Assembly: GCA_027924585.1 (NCBI GenBank)
Contig: BSBM01000096.1
Location: 2,852,001 to 2,916,000, forward strand
From: Larix kaempferi
Lineage: Eukaryota > Streptophyta > Pinopsida > Pinales > Pinaceae
Direction: 5' to 3'
Length of the DNA stretch: 64,000 nucleotides
This document shows positions 44,290 to 54,560 of the stretch, in pieces (position 1 is the stretch's first letter; each line of letters opens with the position of its first letter). The notes under the pieces were generated by a model. The model was not told the DNA's origin. It searched no databases and worked only from the letters and a program-made list of their open reading frames with translations. Both the position numbers and the translations under genes were made by a program.

Positions 44290-45727
44290 TGGGGAACTTT
44301 GGCAAATTCAGAGAAGGAATCCCTAATCGTGGGATACATCCCTGATTCCACAAGCTTCACTCTTATTTCTGCAATGCATTGTTTATTGGATTTTCTACCT
44401 TTCCTGGATTGCTCAGAGGAAGATTTACGCTTGAACCCAGATTGGGCATCCGCCCTAATACCCAATTTCGGAGAAGCTTTAGACTTGATAATAGCTTATT
44501 GGAGGAGTTCAAGCTATCGGCGGGACACATAGCCCTTCCCCTTTTTTTCACACACCTTCTTGATTTCATCCAAATCCAGATCCCCCAAATCAACCTCCTC
44601 TTCCCCATCATCTTCCATAGCATCCGGAAACACCCCCGGAGATGATACTTGAGATTGTGGCATAGGTTCGGTAGGGGGCTCGTTGACCTGAGTACTCTTT
44701 CCTTTCAATATTTTCTCTCCTTTATTATCCACATCTTCCAAGATCTGAAATCGATTTTGATCCAGAGTTCCAGTATCATTCTTCCCTTTCCCTTTCTTCT
44801 AAGTCTCCCCAAATTTGCTTTTCCTTCTACTTTTGACCTGGGAGAAGCTCTCCTTATCCTTGTTTCCCGCCAAATCAGATGTCGGGGGGGGGGGGGGGGG
44901 GGGGGGGGAGGGAACTGGAGGAGCAAACCGAGGAAAATTCCTGCCAAACTGGCCATATTCATGGCACGACCTGCATCGAAATGGTAATTGCTCATAATAA
45001 ATTGGTTGTATCCACTCCTCATCTTCATAGTCCAACTTGATGGCTTCAGGTAATTCTCTGGATAGATCCATGTAAACACAGATCCGGGCACAGGCTGTGT
45101 ACCTCTGCTTCTTGGTTTGTTATGCAGCTTTAACAAATTCGCTTAGTGAGTTTCCTATATCCTGTAAAATTTCCAGATCCCAGAATTCACATGGCAGGGA
45201 GTAGAGTCTGATCCAAACTGGGGAATCTTTACATCCTCCTTATCAGGGTTAAAACGTTCTTTCCATGGTCTAAGATACAGACCAACCGAGAAGAAAAAGT
45301 AGGAACCCCCCTCGAGAATTCTATCCCGATCTTCCACATTGAAGAAAATTATGGTGAAGAAACCCTTGGCTCCCAACTGTAGATCATATTACCCTTTTGG
45401 GTTCCAGATTTGTTTGATCCAACCAACCAAATCCCTCTCCTTGGGCCATATCCCAATAAATTTTCCAATCAGAGCCTTTTCCTTCCATTGTTCCACCTTT
45501 TCTCGAACCTTTTCTGCACGAACCTTGATCAATGGGATGGCTGAGGATTTGGGGAGACATCCACCAGGACCCAACCGCCTTTTCGCACCACTGTCTCCCC
45601 CTTCATCATTTAACGCACTTGATTCCATGTCCGCCTCGGCATGATTAGAACCCTCAAAGGTCCCCTCCAGAGGCAGACCCTCGACCGTCTTCTGGGGAGC
45701 AGGCATGCCTATAGCCCCTCCTGACAC
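44286..45727 (-). pseudogene. LINE ORF1 (DUF4283-like, zinc knuckle)
   Basis: Starts MSGGAIGMPAPQKTVEGLPL. The middle part (LGAKGFFTIIFFNVEDRDRI, then VWIRLYSLPCEFWDLEIL after a one-base shift near 45,205) fits the DUF4283 RNA-binding region of plant LINE ORF1. A knuckle-like FRCRSCHEYGQFGRN follows, in which the third cysteine is lost. Stops occur at about 45,389 and 45,120, and further breaks near 44,780 and 44,510. The frame ends KVPQ-TGA overlapping the ORF2 start as ATGA at 44,286-44,289. ORF1 would bind the element's RNA. Confidence 0.85.
44884..44908. repeat. Run of 25 G inside LINE ORF1
   Basis: An uninterrupted G run on plus (C on the coding strand, proline codons) sits just after the knuckle. 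Both slippage and sequencing error are likely here, so the exact length and the reading frame across it are uncertain. Confidence 0.8.
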
Positions 45728-45815
45728 CCTACTCTAAATTGTAGGGAAAAATGACACAAAAACCCTAGCTACTGATCCCCGGTCACTCCCCCAAGAAAAA
45801 ACCACACTTGTATTT

Positions 45816-46057
45816 CAACTTTCAAACATTTTCATTTTTCCATGTAGATCTTATACTTAAAATTATTGCACTGATAGGAGTGAGGTGCTCTACAACCCAG
45901 TATGGGGGAGATGTTGTAATATAACATAACGTTACCATAATTAAAAAAAAATCATGTTGACTCATAAAATAAATTTTTTATGAAAACTAATTAAAAATTC
46001 CATGTGGGCTCATAAAATAAAATAATTATGAAAACTAATTAAAAAATGCATGTCCAA
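45816..46057. repeat. Intergenic repeat R, copy 2, right part
   Basis: Resumes the match to copy 1 (from about 28,670 to 28,918), including 'caacccagtatgggggagat', and ends at 'aaaaaatgcatgtccaa'. The foldback MITE follows at once. Confidence 0.9.
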
Positions 46058-46072
46058 AATAGAAAATTAAAA

Positions 46073-46188
46073 CTTAAACTTGGATCTATCAAGCAAGAGA
46101 GGAGTCAAATTTCTTGAGTTTATGATTAAAAAAAACTACACCTCAAGAAATTCGATCCCTCTTGGTGCTTGATAGATCCAAGTTTAAG
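46073..46188. mobile_element. Foldback MITE, copy 2
   Basis: 116 bases with perfect 23-base terminal inverted repeats (CTTAAACTTGGATCTATC at the left, its complement ending CAAGTTTAAG at the right). Inner arms, 'aaatttcttgag' against 'cctcaagaaatt', extend the stem to about 50 bases. The loop is A-rich. Copy 1 is at 10,635-10,750. No clear target duplication is visible. Confidence 0.88.
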
Positions 46189-46986
46189 ATGGATCTATGT
46201 TGGTGTAGAGAATAATCTTGAGTATGATCATGTTTATTTTGGCATTCCTTTTTATTCCCTATGATTATTCAATCTATAGGTAAAAAAAAAAAAATAACTT
46301 CAATTTCAAAAAGATGCAATATCTCAAACTTTAACATTTTATAATTCAAAAGAAATTGCAAATATAAATTTTATATCCAAAACACTTTTAATTTCAAAAG
46401 GAATTGCAAGTATAATTTTGTAACCCTTTCCCTTAAAAATTGCAAGTATAATTTCAATCCTTAAAACTTTATAGTCCAAAACATGCCCACTTTAGAATAA
46501 ATTGCAACTATAATCAAGTTTTGTGAAATAAGAACTAGAATATTGTGACGTGGTTAGAAAACATGAAATTAATCTTTTGTGTGAATGTATAAATACCTAT
46601 TCATGTGAAACAAATTTTTTTTTTGTAAAGTTCGAAAGCTTCTATTAAAAGAGATAATTGTACATAGTTAAGTCACCAGGACTGCAAATAAAATTTGAAC
46701 CAAGTTTTAAACATAACAGAGACCTAAGAGACCACAGTATGCAAGCTGCCTACATAATCAGAGTTCACCGTAGGAGAGAATTTGCTGCAAACTCCCCCAT
46801 GGGCCGGGTTTTATGACAAATTTCAAAAATTGAGACATTTAAAAACATGAAAGAAAGTAAGAGAGTTAAATTTGCATGGACGAGGAAGGGATGACACCTG
46901 AGGTGTTGCAGGGAGCATCAATTCCCCTTTTAGCTTCAACAATCATGGGACAACACCTGAATACTAGCTGTGTGTTGTCCACCTCT
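46189..46986. other. Noncoding stretch; possible LINE 3' end from 46,615
   Basis: 46,189-46,610 is AT-rich without a gene. A T-run at about 46,615-46,625 followed by 'gtaaagttcgaaagcttcta' and a GC-richer 350 bases resembles the 3' end of a minus-strand LINE. The ORF to its right (46,987-47,406) would then lie just upstream of that tail. Confidence 0.4.
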
Positions 46987-47406
46987 CTATGGGGGAGGTC
47001 GAGTGAAATATTTTCCAATTAGAGCTTGAGCAAGAGCATAAATATTTACATCCTTTCTAGCCATATATTCCCGTTGGAACCGTGTTAGATCTAGCACAGT
47101 AGTCTCCACATTGGAGATATGGTTGGTGAGGGGAAGCTCGTGATCATCCTACCGTAGCATTCCTTGAATGCAGTCGTCCATGGCCATGGTCATGAGAGCT
47201 TTAATAGTCCAAAACACTCCCAACATCTTGGTGTGGTACGTTTCTCTGCTATGCGTGGACCCTTTGTCTTCAACCAGCCCCCCAAATTCAGCTTCAAGTA
47301 ACTCCGTTGAGGGACGTCCATGCTAACGCTTGAGCTTATTTTCCAGACGTAGGGTACGACATATGACTACGCTTTGGTCCATTGGTGGTTTTTTGGGGTG
47401 TGACAT
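46987..47406 (-). pseudogene. Decayed ORF of unknown family (copy B), two internal TAG
   Basis: 140 codons from MSHPKKPPMDQSVVICRTL to FTRPPP-stop, broken by TAG at codon 28 and TAG at about codon 87, each one step from CAG. Residues 55-134 align without a gap to copy C at 26,836-27,264 (ETYHTKMLG against ETHYTRTLG; ALAQALIGKYF against ALARELLGKTF; about 24 of 80 identical). Helical, charged, no known motif. It also resembles part of the LINE 3' ORF at 31,785-32,413, so I infer a LINE origin. Confidence 0.55.
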
Positions 47407-47826
47407 TCGGTCTCATCATGTTGTTGGGAACTTTCACCAGAATCTAGAGGGAGAGATTCTTTTCCAGGATGAGTCTGACTCAAGATTCCAAAAATGAGCG
47501 TCAATTTACTCCCATTCCCCTACTTCGAGTGGCATTGGATGTGAGCAATATGAGGACCATTATTGTGGAAGCTATCTCACAAAATTAGCATCATCGTTCT
47601 AGTAGGTGGGGGATATGTCAGGCGTGTGAACCAAATTGTGCAAATATGCGGAGGATGAGTCTGAGTTTGATCTACCATTCCCATATTTAAGAGCCAAGGT
47701 TGTGGGTGTTTTCAATGCTCCACGTGTTTGGCTGCATGATGCAGCCCATTGATTGCCATGAGGGTTAAGCACATAGGGTGGGGGCCCACCCCGATCACAC
47801 CCATCATGGAGGACTGTTTAGGAGGA
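47407..47826. other. Region upstream of copy B ORF; no clear gene
   Basis: Layout mirrors 27,265-27,942. A minus-strand frame reading DSGESSQQHDETECHTPK runs into the copy B ORF start. No domain is recognised. Confidence 0.4.
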
Positions 47827-48021
47827 CATGGGGTGGGATTTGATCCACTTATGTGTCGACGGGTCACGAGATCATTTAATACAATCTCTCTGGGTGGAAC
47901 CACACATTCAACCACAACCTCAAGGTGACCCTATGGCTCCAAGGTTGGCCCTCATTGGAATTGAACCTTGCTTACTAGTGAAAAAATCCTCACTCTTTAC
48001 CAATGGATCTGACCCCTTTGG
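47827..48021 (-). repeat. SINE-like repeat, copy 2
   Basis: Related to 27,943-28,138 and in tandem with the next copy. The minus strand carries AGGTTCAATTCC (box B-like; plus strand 47,957-47,967). No tail is seen. Confidence 0.5.
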
Positions 48022-48030
48022 GATTTTATT

Positions 48031-48232
48031 GGAGGACATGGGGGTGGGCTTTGATCAACTTATGTGTCCACTGGTCATGAGATCATTTAATACAATCTAT
48101 TTGAGTGGAAGCACATCTTAGACCACTACCTCAAGGTGCCCCCATGGTTCTAGGTTTGTCCCTCATTGGAATTGAACCTTTCCCACTGGTTAAAAAGTCC
48201 ACACTTTTCACCAGTGGATCCAACCCCTTTGG
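48031..48232 (-). repeat. SINE-like repeat, copy 3
   Basis: Follows copy 2 head to tail with a 9-base spacer, sharing 'ggaggacatggg', the AGGTTCAATTCC box (plus strand 48,168-48,178) and 'ggatccaacccctttggg' at the right edge. The tandem state suggests later duplication and not two independent insertions. Confidence 0.5.
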
Positions 48233-48667
48233 GCACAATTTGAATTTTTTTTAGTTGACTTTGTTGTCACAATTTTTTGTATTTAGGTTTTTACCCAAAC
48301 TAGTTATCTTTTAGATGAACTATTAATTCAATAAAAAAAATGCTAAAACTGCAAAATACAGACCAACCGAGTTCTGTTCAAGTTTCTTCAACTTTGAAAG
48401 AGGTGGACCCTATGAAATATTACAAATTTGCACTCATAATTAATACCATTAGAATCAACATTGAATCTACTTTACACCCATACAATTTGTCTATCATTTA
48501 GTTGTGATTTGTTAATTTTAATTAATTTTATTCTAAAATGTGCATATATTTCATTTTGATGTTGTTACATATCAATGAAATGAAAATTTAGTATTTCCAT
48601 AAATCAACAACTGGAAAAATTGAAATTTTATAGGTGTAGAAGCTTGGCATGTCCTCTTCGAGAAGGT

Positions 48668-48955
48668 ATTTCAAAGAACTACTAAATTAACATACTGAAT
48701 AAAGATTAAAAAATTTAAAAAAAAAGAAAGAATACAAAGCTAACAAAACTCCTCACAAATCATTCCTTTATAGTAAAGTGGAATTATAAACTCAAATCCA
48801 TGTTTTGATTGTCGGAAGTTGAAGAAGTTATGAAAATAACATTTTGCTTTCTCAAAAAACAAGCAAAATACTAAGAAAGATTCATGGTTTCACCCAATAT
48901 TAAATAACAAATTCAAAGTAGATATTACACCAAACAATAAACTCATAGATGTAGA
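48668..48955. repeat. Direct repeat, copy 1 (partner 49,252-49,532)
   Basis: From 'caaagaactactaaattaac' to 'acaccaaacaataaa', repeated 584 bases later with about one difference in ten. A shorter block, 'tagaagcttggcatgtcctc', also occurs twice, at about 48,638 and 48,953. Noncoding and AT-rich. Confidence 0.85.
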
Positions 48956-49251
48956 AGCTTGGCATGTCCTCTTCAAGAAGGTATTTTTAGATTTTACGCA
49001 TTTAATTATAATATAGAGAAAAAGTTGAGTCTATCCAAACATGTCGGTTTTATGCAAAGTTTTTCCATCTCTCTATTTTAAAAATAAGAAAAAAAATCAC
49101 CCATTAAATAAAAAAAATAGCATTACATTAGCAAAGTCTGTTTAGATTATGTAGCATACTTTTTTTCCAAAACCAAAACTTTAACATTCAAAAAATTTGA
49201 GTGTCATAACATGAGTCATTATCAATTCCTACATTCTTTAAGAACATACTA

Positions 49252-49532
49252 TCAAAGAACTACTAAATTCACATATTGAATAAAGATTAAAAATTTTGAA
49301 AAAAGAAGAAGAATACAAAGCTAACAAAACTCTTCACAAGTCATGCTTTTACAGTAAAGTAGAATTATAAGCACAAATCCATATATTGATTGTCTTAAGT
49401 TGAAGAACTTGTGAAAATAACATTTTTCTTTCTAAAAAACAAGCACAATACTAACTAAGATTCATGTTTTCACCCATATGTTAAATAACAAAATTCAAAA
49501 TAGATATTACACCAAACAATAAAATCATATGT
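49252..49532. repeat. Direct repeat, copy 2
   Basis: Second copy of the 48,668-48,955 block ('caaagaactactaaattcac' to 'acaccaaacaataaa'). No coding capacity. The sequence between the copies is poly-A/T rich. Confidence 0.85.
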
Positions 49533-49539
49533 CAATCAA

Positions 49540-50140
49540 AGGTATAATGTTTACAACTCAAAATGGGGTGCATAGTCACATCCCTAATCCATAACAACCC
49601 TAATCCATAACAATGGTGGATGAGATTTCATTGGTGTGAACCTCACTCGTGGATAAGATTTCATTGGTGTGAACCTCATGAGAAGTGTACTTCCACACAA
49701 TAGTGTAGACTATTATACAAATAGAAAAATATAAATGTTGGTCTTACTTTCCATTTACTACAGATTGACTTGATCGCTTGAGCTTAAAGTTGAATCATAT
49801 CTATCAAAAAGGATTGTCCATATATAAAAAACATCCTTCTTAATATCCTCATAGACATCCATGATGAAATCTAGTGAAATATTATTGTTCACAATCCTAG
49901 GAGGTACATAATGCATTGTAATAAATTCAGAAATAATTACGAAACTTTCATATAAACAAGAAATTTCTTCATATAATTCACTATTTATTATGTTATGAAA
50001 CATTATCTGAAACATTATGTGATTGAAATTTTACAGGAAAAAATGAATATTATAATTATCACTCACAGTGGCTACATTACTCCAAGATATGATGGTAATG
50101 TGGTATGGGCCAAATTTTATTTTATAAAAATAAGTTTTTT
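49540..50140. other. Stretch without recognisable gene
   Basis: Contains a short local duplication 'ggatgagatttcattggtgt' / 'ggataagatttcattggtgt' at about 49,618-49,675 and nothing coding that I recognise. Confidence 0.5.
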
Positions 50141-51250
50141 TTTCCCGCAAAAAAAAGCATACTATTGATATTCAAACTTGAATCAAATAGTACGTGATTG
50201 CAGTATATCTACTGTCCAATAATCGACCTCCCTCATGAGAGAGTATTTCAGAGTTCACAAAATATACAGATAAAGCCAAAAACAGACATAGAAAGTCCTT
50301 GGCAAATCGGAAAACTTCAAAATTAGTACAAAAGCAGATAAACAAGTATCTTTCACATAAATATCAAGATCAGCCAAAGAAGTAACAGCTGCTGGAGTCA
50401 ATTCGCTAATTCTCCAATATTTATTCCCAAACTAAATATGCCTCTTCACCATCCAAAGCCTGTTTAGAGAGTAGGTCAACCTGTACATTATGTTCTCTAA
50501 AAATATGTTCCAAAGAAACCTTCTCCAACTTATGAAGTTCCAACTTTGTTCTATCACACCATGTTGCCAAATTTAATACATTAATATCAAACTCCCCCTT
50601 AGCCCACTTTATGGTCACACGAGAATCGCCAAAAATCTTCACATTCAACAGCCCAAAACAATTGGCTACTTTTGCAATGCTCCATAAAGCCAAAAGTTAT
50701 GCTTTCATGTTGGTACTCCTACCACATTTCATCTTTAGTGTGAAGTAATGCTCCTGATTGAGGTAAATAAGACCCCCAACCCCAGACTCCCCCAAATCAG
50801 CAGCACCATCAAAAAATAGAACTGGATCCAATGTTCCTATGACTCCTGGCCTTTTCCACCTTTTGAAAATTCAAATAGTGACTGATAACAGAATTGGGCA
50901 AATGTTCCAGATGAGGTTTGGTGTCCTCAAATATGGCCTTGTTCCTAATCCCCCACATCACCCAGCAAATAAAAATAGGAAGGGTCTTATGATCTTTACA
51001 CTTTAATCTCCATTGTTTCAAAGAAATAGCAATATTTAGACCACCCCATCTAGCATTTATGTCCAAGATCTGATATATTTGCTCTCAAAGTGCCAAGGTA
51101 AATAAACACTCCATAAATAGATGCCAAGAAGTTTCCAAATTGCATCTACATAATATGCACTGACTAAGACCGACCCACCCCATTAATTAAAAGTTCTCCC
51201 ACATCTTCAACCTTTCTGAGAACAAACCAAAAGAAACATTTCAATTTAAG
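50141..51250 (-). pseudogene. 5'-truncated LINE: zinc-finger region and RNase H
   Basis: The minus strand gives RWGGLNIAISLKQWRLKC and FICWVMWGIRNKAIFED of the zf-RVT region. After a frame break, RNase H reads FDGAADLGESGVGGLIYL, then (past a TAA where relatives have Glu) LLALWSIAKVANCFGLLNVK, IFGDSRVTIKW with the Asp, and EHIFREHNVQVDLLSKQAL. It stops at 50,421. A 270-base 3' region without an ORF ends in a T-run near 50,141, the poly-A tail. Unlike the other two LINEs it has no extra 3' ORF. Confidence 0.85.
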
Positions 51251-51395
51251 TGGTAAATGCCAATGCCTGATAGCATAAACCCAACACTTATACTGATAAT
51301 AATTAATTAGCATAAACAAAAACACTTAACGACATAAAAGTATGACTATTATACTAAAAATTATAGTCGATACTTTGAAGTGTGATTGATCGTCT

Positions 51396-52459
51396 TCAAA
51401 TCTCCACTGTTCTGCAGATACAACAATGAATTCGTCACCATCACCGTTAACTTCGACGGAATTGAAGTGTCCTGTAGAGGGATTAAACAGATAACAGAGG
51501 TGTTCATTGGTTAAGAAGTCAAATCCACCTACAAAAATGCAGTCCCGCCATTGCGCAGCACAGTTAACGAACTGAAGATGAAATGTCGCGGAATAGTAGC
51601 CACTGCAGTCCAGGCGTTTTTGCTACCATCATACTTCATTATCTCTTCCGTGAAGAACACGAACAAATCGCCTGAAGAAGTAAAAACAACACAACTTTCC
51701 CATAGATTCCCCGTGAAATTCCACATATCTTCCAACATTCTCCACGTTCCCGCACTCGGATCGAAAACTTCTGCACTTCTCTCGAATTCACCTCCGCCTA
51801 GCACCATGACTTTACCTCCCATGAAAACACTTTGGCATCCCTTGCCGCGCTGTTGGATCATCGGAGGCAGAATTTCCCATTTGTCTTCCTCCACGTTATA
51901 AACTTCTGCGGCCGCCATACGGGTGCCTTTCTCATTCATCCCGCCTGCCACGTAAATAAGTCCGGTGGAAGAAGAAACAGACCAGGCAAAGAAGTATCGA
52001 GGTGCAGGCATGTCAGCTCCGCGGCTCCATCTTGCAGACTTAAAATCATAAATATATACACTGTCAACCGGATTTGTGGTGGTGGGGTGTAGTCCGCCTA
52101 TGACAACCAGCTTCCGATTCACTGCGTGAATCAACGCACTGACACCATAGTGGCAGTGGAGAAAACTGGGGATCATCAATGGGATTGGGAGATAGCCTTT
52201 TCCAGGTGCCCTTCAGAGTGTCAGATACCATTACAAGAAAGCTGGAAATCAAGGAAACATTGCCATAGACCCAGCTCCTGTCCCTTAGAATCAAGCATAT
52301 AATCTGATCGCTGTTCCCAGATACCTTTCTGTCCTTATAGAACTTAGGGCTACTCACCACAGCTTCCCAGCCTCTGCAAACAGCTTTCAGGTTATCGTGT
52401 GATTCGAAGGGCACTCTCAACAAGCACTCGCGAACAAGCTCCTTCAGAAGAACCTCCAT
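51396..52459 (-). pseudogene. F-box/kelch-repeat protein, frameshifted (copy K3)
   Basis: N-terminus MEVLLKELVRECLLRVPFES with KAVCRGWEAVVSSPKFY is an F-box. Kelch blades follow: KLVVIGGLHP, IYVAGGMNEKG with AAAEVYNVEEDKWEILPPM, and VMVLGGGEFERSAEVFDPS. The C-terminal NEHLCYLFNPSTG lies in another frame. Plant KFB proteins of this type couple targets to SCF ubiquitin ligases. Breaks: +7 bases at 52,116-52,132, a shift near 51,560, and one base lost before the natural end (AEQWRF where K1 has AATVEI). The unshifted gene would be about 355 residues, normal for the family. A spliced, working form cannot be excluded but looks unlikely. Confidence 0.88.
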
Positions 52460-54390
52460 TACAGGACTTTAAACACGCCGATTTCTTGATCGAGTTTACC
52501 TAAAGATTTACACAGATCTTAAGGTAAAGGCAAAAACGTGAAACTGAGACAAGCCGCGGGTTGAAAAGATGAAGTGGGGTTCATTATATAATGTGTAACT
52601 TGGACGTCACTCGGTGGTGGTAACCTAATTTCATCCGAAAAAACAGGAATATCATTACTAAAACATATTAATATATTTTTTATAAAACATTTTTTATTTT
52701 TAGGCCGGAGTCCATGACCTGTATTTTATTATATGATGTCATTTTAAGGACTCCCAAATGTTATTACCACTATCTAAAAAACAAACTAATTAACTTTTTT
52801 TAACACATTAACTGTTTTTTAATAGTTAGTTAATAAGTATTTAATATAAATTTTGGTACCACAAAACTACTATAGACAAAAATATATATATATATATATA
52901 TATATACATTAATTTTTTTTTCCTTTGTTAAGTATTTAATATAAATTTGACTTGTGAAGGTTTATGTAAATGGACGAGGATCCCAACAATAACATCACTC
53001 AACTAATACGTAACAAGGTATTTTATTTTTTGAATTTTTTTTATAAATAATGATAGTTTCATTTAATTAACTTAAGAACTTTGTTTTAAGAAATTTTCCT
53101 ATAGGGTTTTTGAAATTTTTTAAAATGATCCAAATTATTTGAATTTGGAAAAAATGAATAGATTAAAGTTGCTTTACAAGTTGATTTTATCCACTTTTTA
53201 AGTCAATCCCATTTTACATGCCTTCGTTAGGTTGAAAGTTCCAAAGTTGATATTACACCAAAAATAAAATATTTAATCTTCAATTCAATTTGACAAGTCC
53301 ATTACTTTTATAACAACAAAATCTTAAAAAGATATATTATTAAATTATTATTATTATTATGCAAATATGTATGTTTACATTTCTACGAGGGAGCTCAAGG
53401 CCATGTAAGACTAGTGGACATCACCCATTGTAACATAATAAAAAGGAATATAGTTATTTATTTTTATTTTTTAGATAAATAATAGTTTAATTCGATTGAC
53501 CTTTTTAACATTTTATTTATTTATTTTATAATGTTAAAATTCTGTTACATATTTAAATTTGATTATAGAAATTTTTCCATGTGGTTTTGGTTTATTTTAA
53601 GAAGTTGAGTTTGTCCACTTTTTAACTTCCTAATATTAATAGCCATTACATTTTAAAAAAAATTTAAAAAAAAATATTATTATTTTTAAATGTAAATATG
53701 TTTGTTGGGATTCATATTAAATCATTCAAGGCCAAGTCTACCTAATGGATGTAGTGACCTCAAAATTCACGTGCAATTGTTTTTTTTAATCTTTTAAACT
53801 ATTTGTAGATTACATTGGTGCAATTGTTGCTCAAATGTTTAGAGTTAATCTTTTATTTTGGTGCAAACCTATTATCGTCCACTTAGATTTGATCTCGTTT
53901 CCCTATATGTTTGATGGATTTCCACTTACATCTTGTTTCACATACATACGTACATATATATATTTGTTTGAGGTTCATTTATATTTGTTTATTTCAAAAT
54001 ACAACATTAACATCAAAACACATGTCTATAATAAACATATTATAAACACCATAAGAATACCAACATGTATTAAGACCTCACTAGCTCAAGACCATACTAT
54101 GGTATTAATACATCTATATTATATTGACCTTTGGTTTGGGCTCAACGACCAACCTAGCACTCAAGATAACATAAGTTTGTGACTGCAAGAACAAGGGTTA
54201 ATGTGCACATGATGAGAGAGGTCAGTCACCATCGCTAGGGCCCTCACCTCACTTATGGATTGGTCAACACATACATCAATTAAACAAACTGTGGATAAAC
54301 TATATGAAAGGGGGGTCTCGTCTTACCCACCCTTCCACTAGCTTCGACATTAACTTCGAAAACTATGGTGCTAGAAGGAGTCTTGACAAA
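52460..54390. other. Kelch upstream flank and AT-rich repeats; no gene
   Basis: 52,643-53,420 matches 10,020-10,620, and 53,500-53,760 matches 25,770-26,040. An (AT)n run of about 24 bases lies near 52,882. 'ataatgtgtaacttggacg' near 52,590 and 'tcattatataatg' could belong to the kelch promoter, but no clear TATA box can be assigned. From 53,754 ('tgtagtgacctcaaaattca') the sequence may be an old LTR. No second copy was found. Confidence 0.55.
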
Positions 54391-54394
54391 GACT

Positions 54395-54560
54395 GTACAT
54401 ACATGCATAATAAGGATTGGTATGAGAGGCTTCTAGAGGCCTTATGGGGTTACAAAATTACATAGAGAAGCACTATTGGTTTTTCCCCTTATGAATTGGT
54501 CTATGGAAAGGAGGTCCTTTTACACAAACATGATGAAATATTAAATAGATATAATGAAAT
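54395..54560 (+). pseudogene. gypsy integrase scrap
   Basis: The frame NKDWYERLLEALWGYKIT, then TAG, then RSTIGFSPYELVYGKEVL is the end of an integrase core from a Ty3/gypsy element (KTTWRST in relatives, so TGG has become TAG). It then degrades within 30 codons. No LTR can be assigned to it. Confidence 0.75.

Larger units (their letters stand above)
31466..45804 (-). mobile_element. Near-complete L1-like LINE, split by a copia element
   Basis: An 11-base target duplication (CACTTGTATTT) and an A-rich tail (T-rich at 31,466-31,478 on plus) bound a minus-strand LINE. It measures about 7.2 kb once the copia insert and its duplication are removed. Order from its 5' end: a 77-base leader, ORF1, ORF2 (endonuclease, reverse transcriptase, zinc-finger region, RNase H), a further 3' ORF, and the tail. 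The reverse transcriptase frame resumes correctly across the copia insertion (KEKFSL joined to VRWEKIC). Several stops and frameshifts make it inactive. Confidence 0.95.

Noticed and set aside
44649-44987. Plus-strand frames across 42-45.7 kb
   Set aside because: Shadows of the minus-strand LINE ORF1 and ORF2; only the minus strand gives domain motifs.
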